A stretch of 64,000 nucleotides of DNA, taken from Desulfatitalea alkaliphila. GTDB lineage: Bacteria > Desulfobacterota > Desulfobacteria > Desulfobacterales > Desulfosarcinaceae. The notes under the pieces are model-generated. The model worked only from the letters and a program-made list of their open reading frames with translations. It did no database searches and had not been told where the DNA came from. The stretch covers positions 124,001-188,000 of the forward strand of contig NZ_JALJRB010000002.1 of the NCBI RefSeq assembly GCF_022968795.1. The letters are read 5' to 3'. Positions 25,903 to 35,000 of the stretch are shown piece after piece. The number at the start of each line of letters is the position of its first letter. Within the stretch, counting starts at the first letter, position 1. The translations under genes were made by a program, and so were the position numbers.

Positions 25903-27680
25903 TCGTTCACCCGCAGTCCGTCGTTGTTGTTAACACAGGACGCTTCCCGCACCGCTTGGTTTTTGAGTTCATAGAGCACATCGGTCACCTTGACCCCTTG
26001 GGGACAGTGCTCCTGGCACTGGTAACAGGTCAGGCAATTCCAGAGCATGGGCGCGCCCAGGGCCAGATCCTTGAGGCCCAACCCCAGGGAGCGCATGATC
26101 TGATGGGGCAGCAGCCCGACCGCCGCCTGGGGATCGTCGAAGGCCTGCACCACGGGACAGACGGTGGTGCAATTCTCGCAAGCGAAACAGTTGACGAAGG
26201 TGTCGGTCCGATCGGCCGCATTGCCGGTCCCCGCCTTGAATGCCGTATCAATGGGCGACACGGCGATCTCCGCCGCCGTGTCGCGCACCAGCGGAAATTT
26301 GGCCGCCATGGTTTCCAGGGCTTCGTTCACCGGCCGCTCATACCCTTCGGCCGGCAGCCGGTGGCGGTTGAGGCCACGGAACAGGGAAAAGGGCGACAAG
26401 GTATGAAAGGTGGGGCCCTCGGTGGCCAGCAGGGGCTCCCGCACGCTGAGCCACAATTCGCGCAGGTTGATGCCCGCCGGGCACACCACGGTGCAGCGGT
26501 CGCAATTGGTGCACAGATAAAACCCTTCATGCACCGCCCGCAGGTCCTCCCGTGACAGGCCCCCTCCGCGGACATACTCCCGCAGGAAGGCGAGCTTTTG
26601 CGCCGGCAGCACCAGCCGGTTGCCCTTGGCCTCGAAGGCCACCGAGACGGAGCAGCGCAGGTTGCAAGTGCCGCAGCGGGTGCAGGCATCCAGTTCCAGC
26701 ACCTGGCGCGTGGCGATATTGGCCGGCAGGGAGTGTTCGGGGTCCATCACCGCATTGGCCAGCAAGGTCAGCGTGCTGCTGAACATGTGGAGCATCTTGC
26801 TGAAGGGCAGATAGGCCAGCCCGATGAAACAGGCGAGGATATGCACATACCATAAGATGCCCACCGCGTTGACCCGGTCCAGGAACAGGGCCACCGGCGC
26901 GATGGCCTTGGCCGTGGCGTAGCTCACGAAGGCCGTCTTGTTGGGCGAGTGGCAATCGGCGCAGTTGGCCAGATGGGATTCATATCCCATCTCCAACACC
27001 TCGGGCGCAAATGGGCGCTTGAGGGTGGGCGAGACGGTGCCGAACTTCTGGACCCAGTAACTCTCCAGGGCCTCCAGCTCTTCGTCGTCCCAGATCGCGG
27101 CGTAATCCTCCACCATGTAGGTGAACTCCGTGTGGGAGCTCATCTTGGCCCCTTCCAGCAGGAAGCCGGACAGGATGATCACCCCCACGATCACGATGGT
27201 GGTCTTGTCCATGAAACCGCTCATCAAACGGGGCACCTTGATAATGAAGCGGCGGTAAATGGCGATACCCACGCCGACAATCACCATCAACCCGAAAAGG
27301 TTGCGCAGAAAGAGAAAGGGGTTGAGGGTGGAGTAGTAGTGGGGAAACAGGTTCATGGTGATGTGCTTTTCCATGGCGTGCATGAAAAACAGCATCATGA
27401 ACCCGCTGAAGATCAGCATGTGCATGCTCCAGCGCAGGCGGTCCTCCTTGAAAATCCGCGCGTGCAGCAGGACATCCAGAATCAAGGCGCGTATGAGGGC
27501 GAACAACTTGGCGCTGAACAACACGCCGACCAAACCCCGCAAAAAGGCGCTGAACCGCTGCCAGGCGGTGAACTGCCGGCCCCGGAAACCCACCTTGCGG
27601 GTGAACCAAGTGGTGATCTTGTACAACATGCCGATGGCGAAAATGGCCAAGGACGTATACAAGGCGACGGTAAAGAACAT
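25899..27680 (-). CDS. Membrane cytochrome b/c-HdrC fusion (NarI-like helices plus two ferredoxin-like modules)
   Basis: The 593-aa protein has about six transmembrane helices in the first 320 residues, with His-rich helices (HMLIFSGFMMLFFMH, WYVHILACFIGLAYL) resembling NarI/DsrM heme-b subunits. An extracytoplasmic loop carries one c-type heme motif CADCH (Cys240-His244). The C-terminal half has four Cys motifs starting at Cys333 (CTRCGTCNLRC), Cys390, Cys498 and Cys549. These form two HdrC-like pairs. This would connect the quinone pool to HdrB/HdrA. MFFTVALYTS is the start because GGAGG lies 7 nt upstream. It is distinct from EMO-type proteins because the CCG domain is separate (hdrB). Confidence 0.85.
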   Translation of the reverse strand: MFFTVALYTSLAIFAIGMLYKITTWFTRKVGFRGRQFTAWQRFSAFLRGLVGVLFSAKLFALIRALILDVLLHARIFKEDRLRWSMHMLIFSGFMMLFFMHAMEKHITMNLFPHYYSTLNPFLFLRNLFGLMVIVGVGIAIYRRFIIKVPRLMSGFMDKTTIVIVGVIILSGFLLEGAKMSSHTEFTYMVEDYAAIWDDEELEALESYWVQKFGTVSPTLKRPFAPEVLEMGYESHLANCADCHSPNKTAFVSYATAKAIAPVALFLDRVNAVGILWYVHILACFIGLAYLPFSKMLHMFSSTLTLLANAVMDPEHSLPANIATRQVLELDACTRCGTCNLRCSVSVAFEAKGNRLVLPAQKLAFLREYVRGGGLSREDLRAVHEGFYLCTNCDRCTVVCPAGINLRELWLSVREPLLATEGPTFHTLSPFSLFRGLNRHRLPAEGYERPVNEALETMAAKFPLVRDTAAEIAVSPIDTAFKAGTGNAADRTDTFVNCFACENCTTVCPVVQAFDDPQAAVGLLPHQIMRSLGLGLKDLALGAPMLWNCLTCYQCQEHCPQGVKVTDVLYELKNQAVREASCVNNNDGLRVNE

Positions 27681-27869
27681 GGAAACAGCCTCCTGCGGCA
27701 CCCCCGATGGGCGTCGGCCCCTTATTGTGGTTTACCGAACGCACCAGTTCATGGTTCCGGGTCGATTACAAGGTAACCGCAAGCCTTAGCCCTTCAACCA
27801 ACGAAAATCAAGACCTTTGTCACCCGCCCCGCAACACGCCATACTTCCGGCAAAGCCGCGCCGAAATTG

Positions 27870-27887
27870 CTTTAACACCTGTTAAAG
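27870..27887. promoter_or_regulatory. Perfect palindrome in the hdr/nfn divergent region
   Basis: CTTTAACA-CC-TGTTAAAG is an exact inverted repeat (8-bp arms, 2-nt spacer). It is flanked by weaker symmetry (CCGAAATTG on the left, AAATTTTCGG on the right). It lies 83 nt upstream of nfnA and 190 nt upstream of the membrane-HdrC start. A shared redox regulator site is plausible. It does not match the usual TTGTGA-N6-TCACAA sites of Rex/HcpR-type regulators. Confidence 0.55.
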
Positions 27888-27969
27888 ACAAATTTTCGGC
27901 CCGCCCCTTTCCTTTTGTTACCGAAAGCAGTATGGACATCGAATGACCATTCTCTTGCAAGGAGGTGTT

Positions 27970-28803
27970 ATGTTTACCATCGTAAAACGGGAGGAAATGG
28001 CGCAGGGCACGGTGATTCTGAACGAGATCGAAGCGCCCCTGATCGCCCGCAAGGCCCAACCCGGACAGTTCGTGATTCTCAAGGCCAACGAAGAGGGAGA
28101 GCGCATCCCGTTGACCATGGCGGAAACCGATGCCGCCAAAGGCACCATCACCATCATCTACATGGTAGTGGGCAAATCCACCGCCGTGTTTCGCGACCTG
28201 CAGGTGGGCGATGCCTACCAGGACGTGATCGGCCCCTTGGGCAAACCCACCCATGTGGAAAAGGTCGGCAAGGTGCTCTGCGTGGGCGGCGGCACCGGCG
28301 TGGCCGTGCTGCACCCCATCACGCGGGCCTTCAAGGAGGCCGGCAACGACGTCACCTGCATCATCGGCGCGCGCAGCAAGGATCTGCTGATCCTGGAGGA
28401 CAAGATGAAGGCCGCCTCCAATGACCTGCGGGTCTGCACCGACGACGGCTCCTACGGCCATCACGGTTTCGTGACCGATGTGGTCAAGGCGGTTCTGGAC
28501 AAAGAGAAGGTGGATCAGGCCGTGGCCATCGGGCCGGTGCCCATGATGAAGGCGGTGTGCGCCATCACCAAGCAATACGATGTGCCCACCCTGGTGAGCC
28601 TCAACCCGATCATGATCGACGGCACGGGCATGTGCGGCGGCTGCCGGGTGACGGTGGGCGACAAAACCAAGTTCGCCTGCGTGGACGGCCCGGAGTTCGA
28701 CGGCCACCAGGTCAATTTCGACGAGCTGCAGACCCGCTTGCGGGCTTACATGGAAGAAGAGAAAGCGTGTTACGATTCGCACTGCCGACTGGTCGGGGCG
28801 TGA
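27970..28803 (+). CDS. nfnA: NfnA: NAD(H)-dependent ferredoxin:NADP oxidoreductase, small subunit
   Basis: The 277-aa FAD/NAD-binding protein resembles dihydroorotate dehydrogenase electron-transfer subunits. The FAD domain is PGQFVILKANEEGERIPLT, the nucleotide-binding motif is CVGGGTGVAVLHP, and the C-terminal [2Fe-2S] cysteines are in MCGGCRV and FACVDG. With NfnB it forms a flavin-based electron-bifurcating complex that couples NADH and ferredoxin to NADP. The start follows AAGGAGG at 7 nt. It lies 21 nt before nfnB and is divergent from the hdr operon. Confidence 0.93.
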   Translation: MFTIVKREEMAQGTVILNEIEAPLIARKAQPGQFVILKANEEGERIPLTMAETDAAKGTITIIYMVVGKSTAVFRDLQVGDAYQDVIGPLGKPTHVEKVGKVLCVGGGTGVAVLHPITRAFKEAGNDVTCIIGARSKDLLILEDKMKAASNDLRVCTDDGSYGHHGFVTDVVKAVLDKEKVDQAVAIGPVPMMKAVCAITKQYDVPTLVSLNPIMIDGTGMCGGCRVTVGDKTKFACVDGPEFDGHQVNFDELQTRLRAYMEEEKACYDSHCRLVGA

Positions 28804-28824
28804 AGTTATAAAGGAGGAAAGATC

Positions 28825-30228
28825 ATGGCAAAGAACAAGGAAAAGGCCGGCCGCGTGGCCATGCCCGAACAGCCGCCGGAGGTGCGCAAGCGCAATTTCG
28901 ATGAGGTGCCGTTGGGCTATACGGTGGCCATGGCCCAGGAAGAGGCGGCCCGCTGCATCCAATGCAAAAAACCGGGATGCGTGACCGGTTGTCCGGTGCA
29001 GGTGGACATCCCCGGGTTCATCCGAATGGTCACCGAAGGGGATTTCACCGGCGCCATCCGCTACATCTGGTCCCAGAACGCCTTGCCGGCGGTCTGCGGC
29101 CGGGTCTGCCCCCAGGAGATCCAGTGCGAGGGCGAGTGCGTCCTGGGCAAAAAGGGAGAACCCATCGCCATCGGCAACCTGGAGCGTTTCTGCGCCGACT
29201 ATGAACGCGAGCACGGCACCGGCGCGCTGCCGCCCCAGGCGCAATCCACCGGCAAGCGCATCGCCGTGGTGGGCTCGGGCCCCTCGGGCCTGACCGTGGC
29301 CGGCGACCTGATCCGCAAGGGCCACGATGTGACGGTCATGGAGGCGTTTCACAAACCCGGCGGCGTGCTGGCCTACGGCATTCCCGAATTCCGCCTGCCC
29401 AAGGCCATCGTGGCCCAGGAGGTCAACTTCCTGGAACGCCAGGGCGTCAAGCTGGAGTGCAACATGGTGGTGGGCCGCACCGTCACCCTGGACGAACTGT
29501 TCGAGCAGGGATACGACGCCATCTATCTGAGCGTGGGGGCGGGCCTGCCCCGTTTCATGAACATACCGGGCGAAAACCTGATCGGCATCCTGTCGGCCAA
29601 CGAGTACCTGACCCGCGCCAACTTGATGAAGGCCTACAAGTTCCCCGATGTGGACACCCCGATTCCCAAGGGGAAAAACGTCATCGTGCTGGGCGCCGGC
29701 AACGTGGCCATGGACTCGGCCCGCACCGCAATGCGCCTGGGCGCCGAGACGGTGCGCATCGTCTACCGCCGTTCGCGGGAAGAGATGCCGGCACGGGCGG
29801 CCGAAATCCACCATGCCGAGGAAGAGGGCATCGAACTGTTCCTGTTGAGCAACCCGGTACGCTACCTGGGCGACGACAAAGGCCGCCTGACCGGCATGGA
29901 GTGCCTCAAGATGGAACTGGGCGAACCCGACGATTCCGGCCGGCGCCGTCCGGTACCGGTCAAGGGGTCGGAGTTCACCCTGGACGCCGATCTGGTAGTG
30001 GTGGCCGTGGGTTCGGGCGCCAATCCGCTGCTGACCCAATCCACCCCCGACCTGGGACTGAACCAGTGGGGCTACATCCTGGCCGATCCGCAGACGGGCA
30101 AGACCACCAAAAAAGGTGTCTGGGCCGGTGGCGACATCGTCACCGGCGCCGCCACGGTGATTCTGGCCATGGGCGCCGGACGCAGCGCGGCCGATGATAT
30201 TCACAAGTACCTGGAGTGGGGCTGGTAG
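28825..30228 (+). CDS. nfnB: NfnB: NADPH-binding large subunit (GltA-type)
   Basis: The 467-aa protein has N-terminal iron-sulfur cysteines CIQCKKPGCVTGC and CGRVCPQEIQCEGEC. Two Rossmann motifs follow, VVGSGPSGLTVAGDL and VLGAGNVAMDSARTA, with YRRSREEMPARAAE. It ends with GGDIVTGAATVILAMGAG. This is the glutamate-synthase small-subunit-like fold of NfnB; the adjacent NfnA makes the bifurcating transhydrogenase assignment stronger than glutamate synthase. AAGGAGG is upstream. A terminator follows at 30239-30269. Confidence 0.93.
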   Translation: MAKNKEKAGRVAMPEQPPEVRKRNFDEVPLGYTVAMAQEEAARCIQCKKPGCVTGCPVQVDIPGFIRMVTEGDFTGAIRYIWSQNALPAVCGRVCPQEIQCEGECVLGKKGEPIAIGNLERFCADYEREHGTGALPPQAQSTGKRIAVVGSGPSGLTVAGDLIRKGHDVTVMEAFHKPGGVLAYGIPEFRLPKAIVAQEVNFLERQGVKLECNMVVGRTVTLDELFEQGYDAIYLSVGAGLPRFMNIPGENLIGILSANEYLTRANLMKAYKFPDVDTPIPKGKNVIVLGAGNVAMDSARTAMRLGAETVRIVYRRSREEMPARAAEIHHAEEEGIELFLLSNPVRYLGDDKGRLTGMECLKMELGEPDDSGRRRPVPVKGSEFTLDADLVVVAVGSGANPLLTQSTPDLGLNQWGYILADPQTGKTTKKGVWAGGDIVTGAATVILAMGAGRSAADDIHKYLEWGW

Positions 30229-30238
30229 CAAAGTACAG

Positions 30239-30269
30239 GGGGGCGACCCGATGGGTCAGCCCCCTTTTT
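30239..30269 (+). terminator. Rho-independent terminator after nfnB
   Basis: GGGGGCGACCC (30239-30249) pairs with GGGTCAGCCCCC (30253-30264) with one bulged base around a GAT loop. TTTTT follows at 30265-30269. It lies 10 nt after the nfnB stop. Confidence 0.88.
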
Positions 30270-30354
30270 CTGCACGATCCCGCAACGCTTTTCCCGCCTT
30301 TTCACAGGGCCGAAACGCCCTGGGCGCACCACCGGCAACGGTTTCAGCGACGTT

Positions 30355-32067
30355 TCAATTGGCGGCCGGCCGCTCGGCAAGCATTTCCCGGGCATGGGCC
30401 AGGGTGGTGGCGGTGGCAGCGTCGCCGCTGAGCATGCGGGCGATCTCGGCCACGCGCTCTTCCGCGTTCAGCGGGGTGATGGTGGTGTGGGTGCGCCCCT
30501 TGGCCACCTTTTTGACGATCTGCATGTGGTGGTCGGCGTAGCGGGCGATCTGGGGCAGGTGGGTGATGCACAACACCTGGTGGTGGCGCGCCAGTGCGGC
30601 CAGCTTGCGCCCCACGCCGTCGGCCGTTCCGCCGCCGATGCCGGCGTCCACCTCGTCGAACACCACCGTGTCCAGTGCCTCGCCATGGGCCAGGATGGCC
30701 TTGAGGGCCAGCACCACCCGTGAAAGTTCGCCGCCCGAGGCGATGGCCGCCAAGGGCTTCAAATCCTCGCCCACGTTGGGTGCGATCATGAAGACGGCCC
30801 GGTCGGCGCCGGTTTCGGTCACCGCCCGCCCGTCGCAGAGCAAATGGGGCGACCCTTCCCGCGGCGCCGGCAAAGGCTGCAAATCCACGGCAAAACGGGT
30901 GCCCGCCATTTTCAGATCCGCCAGCTCCGCCTCCACCCGCCCGGCCAAGGCCTCGGCCGCCGACCCGCGCCGTTTTGTAAGCTCGGCGGCGCTCCGGCAC
31001 AGTGCCTGTTGCCCCTTTTGCAAATCGTCCCGCACCCGCTCGATGGCCTCGTCCAGGGTCTCGAAGGCGGCCAACTGCTCGGCGATGGTGTCGGCCCGCT
31101 CCAAAACCGCGGCCAGGCTGCCGCCATATTTGCGCTTGAGCTTGTTCAGGGTGTCCAGACGCGCCTCCACCGCCTCCAGCCGCTGGGGGTCGAGATCGAC
31201 CTGTTTGAGGTCGTCGCGCAGCCGCTCGGTCAGATCCTCCACCTGGTAGATGAACGATTCCAATTGGCCAGCCCGTTCACCCAGCCGCTCGTCCACCCGT
31301 GTCATTTGGCCCAAGGTCTTGGCCATGGCCCCCAACTGCTCCACCACGGCGCCGTCGGCGCTGTACAATCCATGAATGCACTGCTCCAGGGCCTGGTAAA
31401 GAGCGGTGCCGTTTTTCAGGCGCAAGCGCTCCTTTTCCAGTTCATCGTCCTCGCCGGGCGCCGGGCGGGCGGCGGCCAGCTCCTGCTGCTGAAACTGCAG
31501 CAGGGCCACCTGTTCGTGCTGGCGTTCACGGCGGCGCAACAATTCCTGCTCCTCCCGGATCAGGGGCAGCAGATGGTCATATTGGTCGCCGCACTGCCGC
31601 CGCGCGTCCATCAGACCGCCGAACTGATCCAGCACCAGCAGGTGCGCCTCTTCCTTGAGCAATCCCTGGTGGGCATGCTGCCCGGAGATACTGGCCAGAT
31701 GGGCGGTGATCTCCCCCAGGGCCTGCATGGTGGCCAAGCGACCGTTGATGTAAACCCGGTGCCGATCGGCGTTGGAAATGATGCGCCGCACCAGCAGCCC
31801 TTCCGCCGGATCGTAACCCGCCGCATCCATCAGCCGGGCCACCCGGCTTTGCTGCGGCACCTCGAACAGCGCCTCCAACTCCGCATTTTCGGCGCCGGTG
31901 CGGATCAGGGTCGCTGAAGCCCGGCTGCCCAGCAGCAGATTGACCGCATTGATGATGATCGATTTGCCCGCGCCGGTCTCACCGCTGAGCACGGTCAGGC
32001 CCCTGCCGAACCGGATGTTCAAATCGGCAATGATGGCGAAATTGCGAATGGAGAGTTCCAGCAGCAT
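30355..32067 (-). CDS. recN: DNA repair protein RecN
   Basis: The 570-aa SMC-like ATPase has Walker A SGETGAGKSIIINAV near the N terminus and a long coiled-coil centre. The ABC signature is in SGGELSRVVLALK, and Walker B is in VVFDEVDAGIGG. RecN helps tether broken DNA ends for recombination. It is convergent with nfnB and follows the large envelope-protein gene with a 23-nt gap on the same strand; the functional link is not obvious. Confidence 0.95.
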   Translation of the reverse strand: MLLELSIRNFAIIADLNIRFGRGLTVLSGETGAGKSIIINAVNLLLGSRASATLIRTGAENAELEALFEVPQQSRVARLMDAAGYDPAEGLLVRRIISNADRHRVYINGRLATMQALGEITAHLASISGQHAHQGLLKEEAHLLVLDQFGGLMDARRQCGDQYDHLLPLIREEQELLRRRERQHEQVALLQFQQQELAAARPAPGEDDELEKERLRLKNGTALYQALEQCIHGLYSADGAVVEQLGAMAKTLGQMTRVDERLGERAGQLESFIYQVEDLTERLRDDLKQVDLDPQRLEAVEARLDTLNKLKRKYGGSLAAVLERADTIAEQLAAFETLDEAIERVRDDLQKGQQALCRSAAELTKRRGSAAEALAGRVEAELADLKMAGTRFAVDLQPLPAPREGSPHLLCDGRAVTETGADRAVFMIAPNVGEDLKPLAAIASGGELSRVVLALKAILAHGEALDTVVFDEVDAGIGGGTADGVGRKLAALARHHQVLCITHLPQIARYADHHMQIVKKVAKGRTHTTITPLNAEERVAEIARMLSGDAATATTLAHAREMLAERPAAN

Positions 32068-32090
32068 AGGGTCACGTCACCGTCTGAACC

Positions 32091-35000
32091 TTAACGGTCG
32101 CCACCGGGCGCCGAGGGTTGTTCTTTCCCGGCACGGCGCAGGGTCACCTTGCGCCACAAGCCGTCCTGATTGATGCACTGCCATCCCCACTTGAGCCAAC
32201 GCAGCAAGGCCAGGGCCAGCCACAGGGACCAGGCGAGCATCAGCAGACGGTAGGCCCAGACCGGCAGGCTCACCACCCAGGGACGGGGCAACGGACCGTC
32301 GATGTGGTCCCGGGTCCAGTGCAACACGGTGGCGCTGGAACCGTTGCCCACGATCTGCATGGCCGGGTCGCCCAGCAATCCGGCCTTGACCGCCGCGAAA
32401 AGGGCCGCCAGGGCCGCCACGGTCCAGAGCACCAGGAGCGCCTGGGCGGCATTGAAGGGCAGCCAGTGAGCGGGCATGGCGCGGCGCTGCCGCACCCCCA
32501 GCACCACCAGCCAGCCGGCGATGATCAGGGCCATGAACACCGGCACCTGGGTCAACCCCAACCCCAGCAATGCCCATTGCCACCAGCGCAGGGGCGTGGG
32601 CGCCACGCGGCCCAGGACGCCGGCCAGCAACAGAATAACTACCAGATAACTCCAGAACAGCACCGCGGGCCCCCAACGCGGGCCGCCGGTGAGCAGGATC
32701 CACCGGTTTTGCGGCACTTCGATGGAGATGTGGGCGTTGACCGCCGCTTGCCCGGCGTCCACCGCCGGCGCCCGGAACAGCGTGGCAAAGGGCGCCAATG
32801 CGTGCCAGGTCACGCCGACCCGCCGGCTGTCCGGTTGCACCGGCACCGTCACCTGGTCGCCTTCCTGGCGCACCGGCAGGGTTTGACCGTTGACCGTCAC
32901 CTGCTGCAAATTGGCGTCCGGGGGCAGGGTCAGGGTGTATTGGCCACCGCGGTGGGTCCGCAGCGCCAGATCCAGCGTTCCCCGGCTGAACCGCTGGCCG
33001 GGACTCAGCACCATGCGCACGCTGTCGATGGTGCGGGTTTGTCCGGGCAGCGCCGGCGGCCGCCGTACCTTGATGGTCACCGATTCGCCGGGCCACGGCT
33101 GCCAGCGGGGCTGCCACTGGCCGCCGTCGTCCTGGTGGTGAACGGCCGCGATCCCCTCGAAGGTGCACTCCCAGACGGCGGCCGCATCCAAGACCCAGGT
33201 TTCGGACCAGGGCACCCCCCGCGGCGCGGTCAAGGCGATGGTGTCGCCCATTTCCAGGGCGCCGGCATAGGAGAGGGCGCGCTGTTCGGGCCCCATGTGG
33301 ATCAGCGCCTGGCCCTCTTCCACCGCGATGCCCTCGGTCACCACCGCCTCACCGGGTATCAAGGGCACGGTCAGGACGATGGGCGTTCCGACGGGGGTGA
33401 GGCGGGCGATGGTGGTGGTCGCCTCCCAGGTGAGACCCAAACGCAAATGGCGGGTCACCTGCACGAAGGGCGGCAGGCCGCCTGCGGGTCGGCCGCTGTC
33501 CGGCGGAGACGTGTCGGTCAGGCGGGAGAGCTGCACCGTGGCGCCGACCCGGCCATCGGGTTGAATCCCTTCCAGACGCCACCCCTCCACGCGATAAGAG
33601 GCGCTGCGCGGTCGCAGCGGCAGGGGCAGTTGGATGACCATCTCCCCTTGGGTGGTGCCCTGCAGCACCAGGGTGTTCAAGCCGCTGGGCACCAGGGCCC
33701 ACAGACGACCCTGTTCGTCCCGCGCCAGCCCTTCGATGGGGGCGTTGTTCAACAACACCTGCTCGGGGGACCAGGCACGCTGCGCCACCGGCAGGGGCAC
33801 GGCCACCCGCGCGGCGGCATTGATCTTAAGCAGCACCTGCAGGTCGTCGCCCACCGCGGTCAGCTCCATGCGGGAAATATCGGCACAGTGGGGCAAACAA
33901 TCGGGCGGGGCCAACAGCCGTTGGCGCAACTCCTCCAGCAGCTCGGGCGGTGGGTAGCCCGTCGTTGCCGCCCGCGCCGTGCCGCCGGGCAGTCCCGCCG
34001 CGGCGAGGCAGGCCAGCACCATCAATGCGCTACCGGCCGCCCGCGGGGCCAACCAGGACCGTGCGGCGCGCCAATCCACCAGCAGGCCGACCAGGCCGGC
34101 CAGCAGCAGTACCCGTGCCAGGCACAGCACCAGGTTGACCGTGGGGGAAAGGAGGTAGAGTCGCAGGCGCTGGCCCTTGGCCACCGGGCCGCGCCACTCC
34201 AAGGCCACCGATTGCCATTGCCAGTCCGGCAGACCGGGACCGGTGGGAATCAAGGCGTCGGGATCGTAGGGTTTCGGCGCTGCCTTTTCCGCCGGTGGCG
34301 CCGCCGGCAGGTCGGCCCGACGGTCCTCGGCCATTTTGGCGGGCAACGCTTCCCGGGCCATCATGGTCCGGGCGACAGCCGCCTCCTCCACCCGCCGGGC
34401 GCCGCTGCCGGCCAAGGGCCGTACCACCGAATCGCGGGGCGCCAACTGGGGATAGAGCCCCCAGCGCACCTGGTCCACGGCAAAGGGCACGACCGTCACC
34501 AGCAGCACCACCGTGGCGCCGATGCCCCAAAGGGCCACCAGGCGCCGGAACCAGCCGGCGGGCAGCAAGGGCAACAGCGCCAGGACGGCCAACAGGTGCA
34601 ACCAGACCAAGCGCGGGGCAGCCGGCTCATGGTAGATCAGCGCCATGGCCGCCAGCGCCAGCAAGCCCTGCCACCCGCCCCGCAGCTTGAGCACCGCCAG
34701 GGCGATGATCAGCACCAGGAACAGATCGAGCAAGGACCAGTTTTGCAACCAGGTGCTCGTCACCTTGTCCACGCCACCGGCCGCCAGCAGACGCCATCCG
34801 GGCGGCAGGTGCAGCACGCCGGCGACGCTTTGAAAATCGTGGTCCCACCCCACCGCCGGCAGGATGCCGCCGGACCAGGGCAAACGGGCATCGGCGGTCA
34901 ACGACAAGCGGCCGTGGCGCAGCTGCACGCCCTGTTTGCCGTCGGGCCCCTGGGCGGTGATCACCTGGTCCTCTCCCGCCACGGCCACCCGCCCCAGCTT

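Noticed and set aside
28825-30228. Glutamate synthase small subunit
   Set aside because: Similar fold, but the adjacent NfnA-type subunit and absence of a large glutamate synthase subunit favour NfnB.
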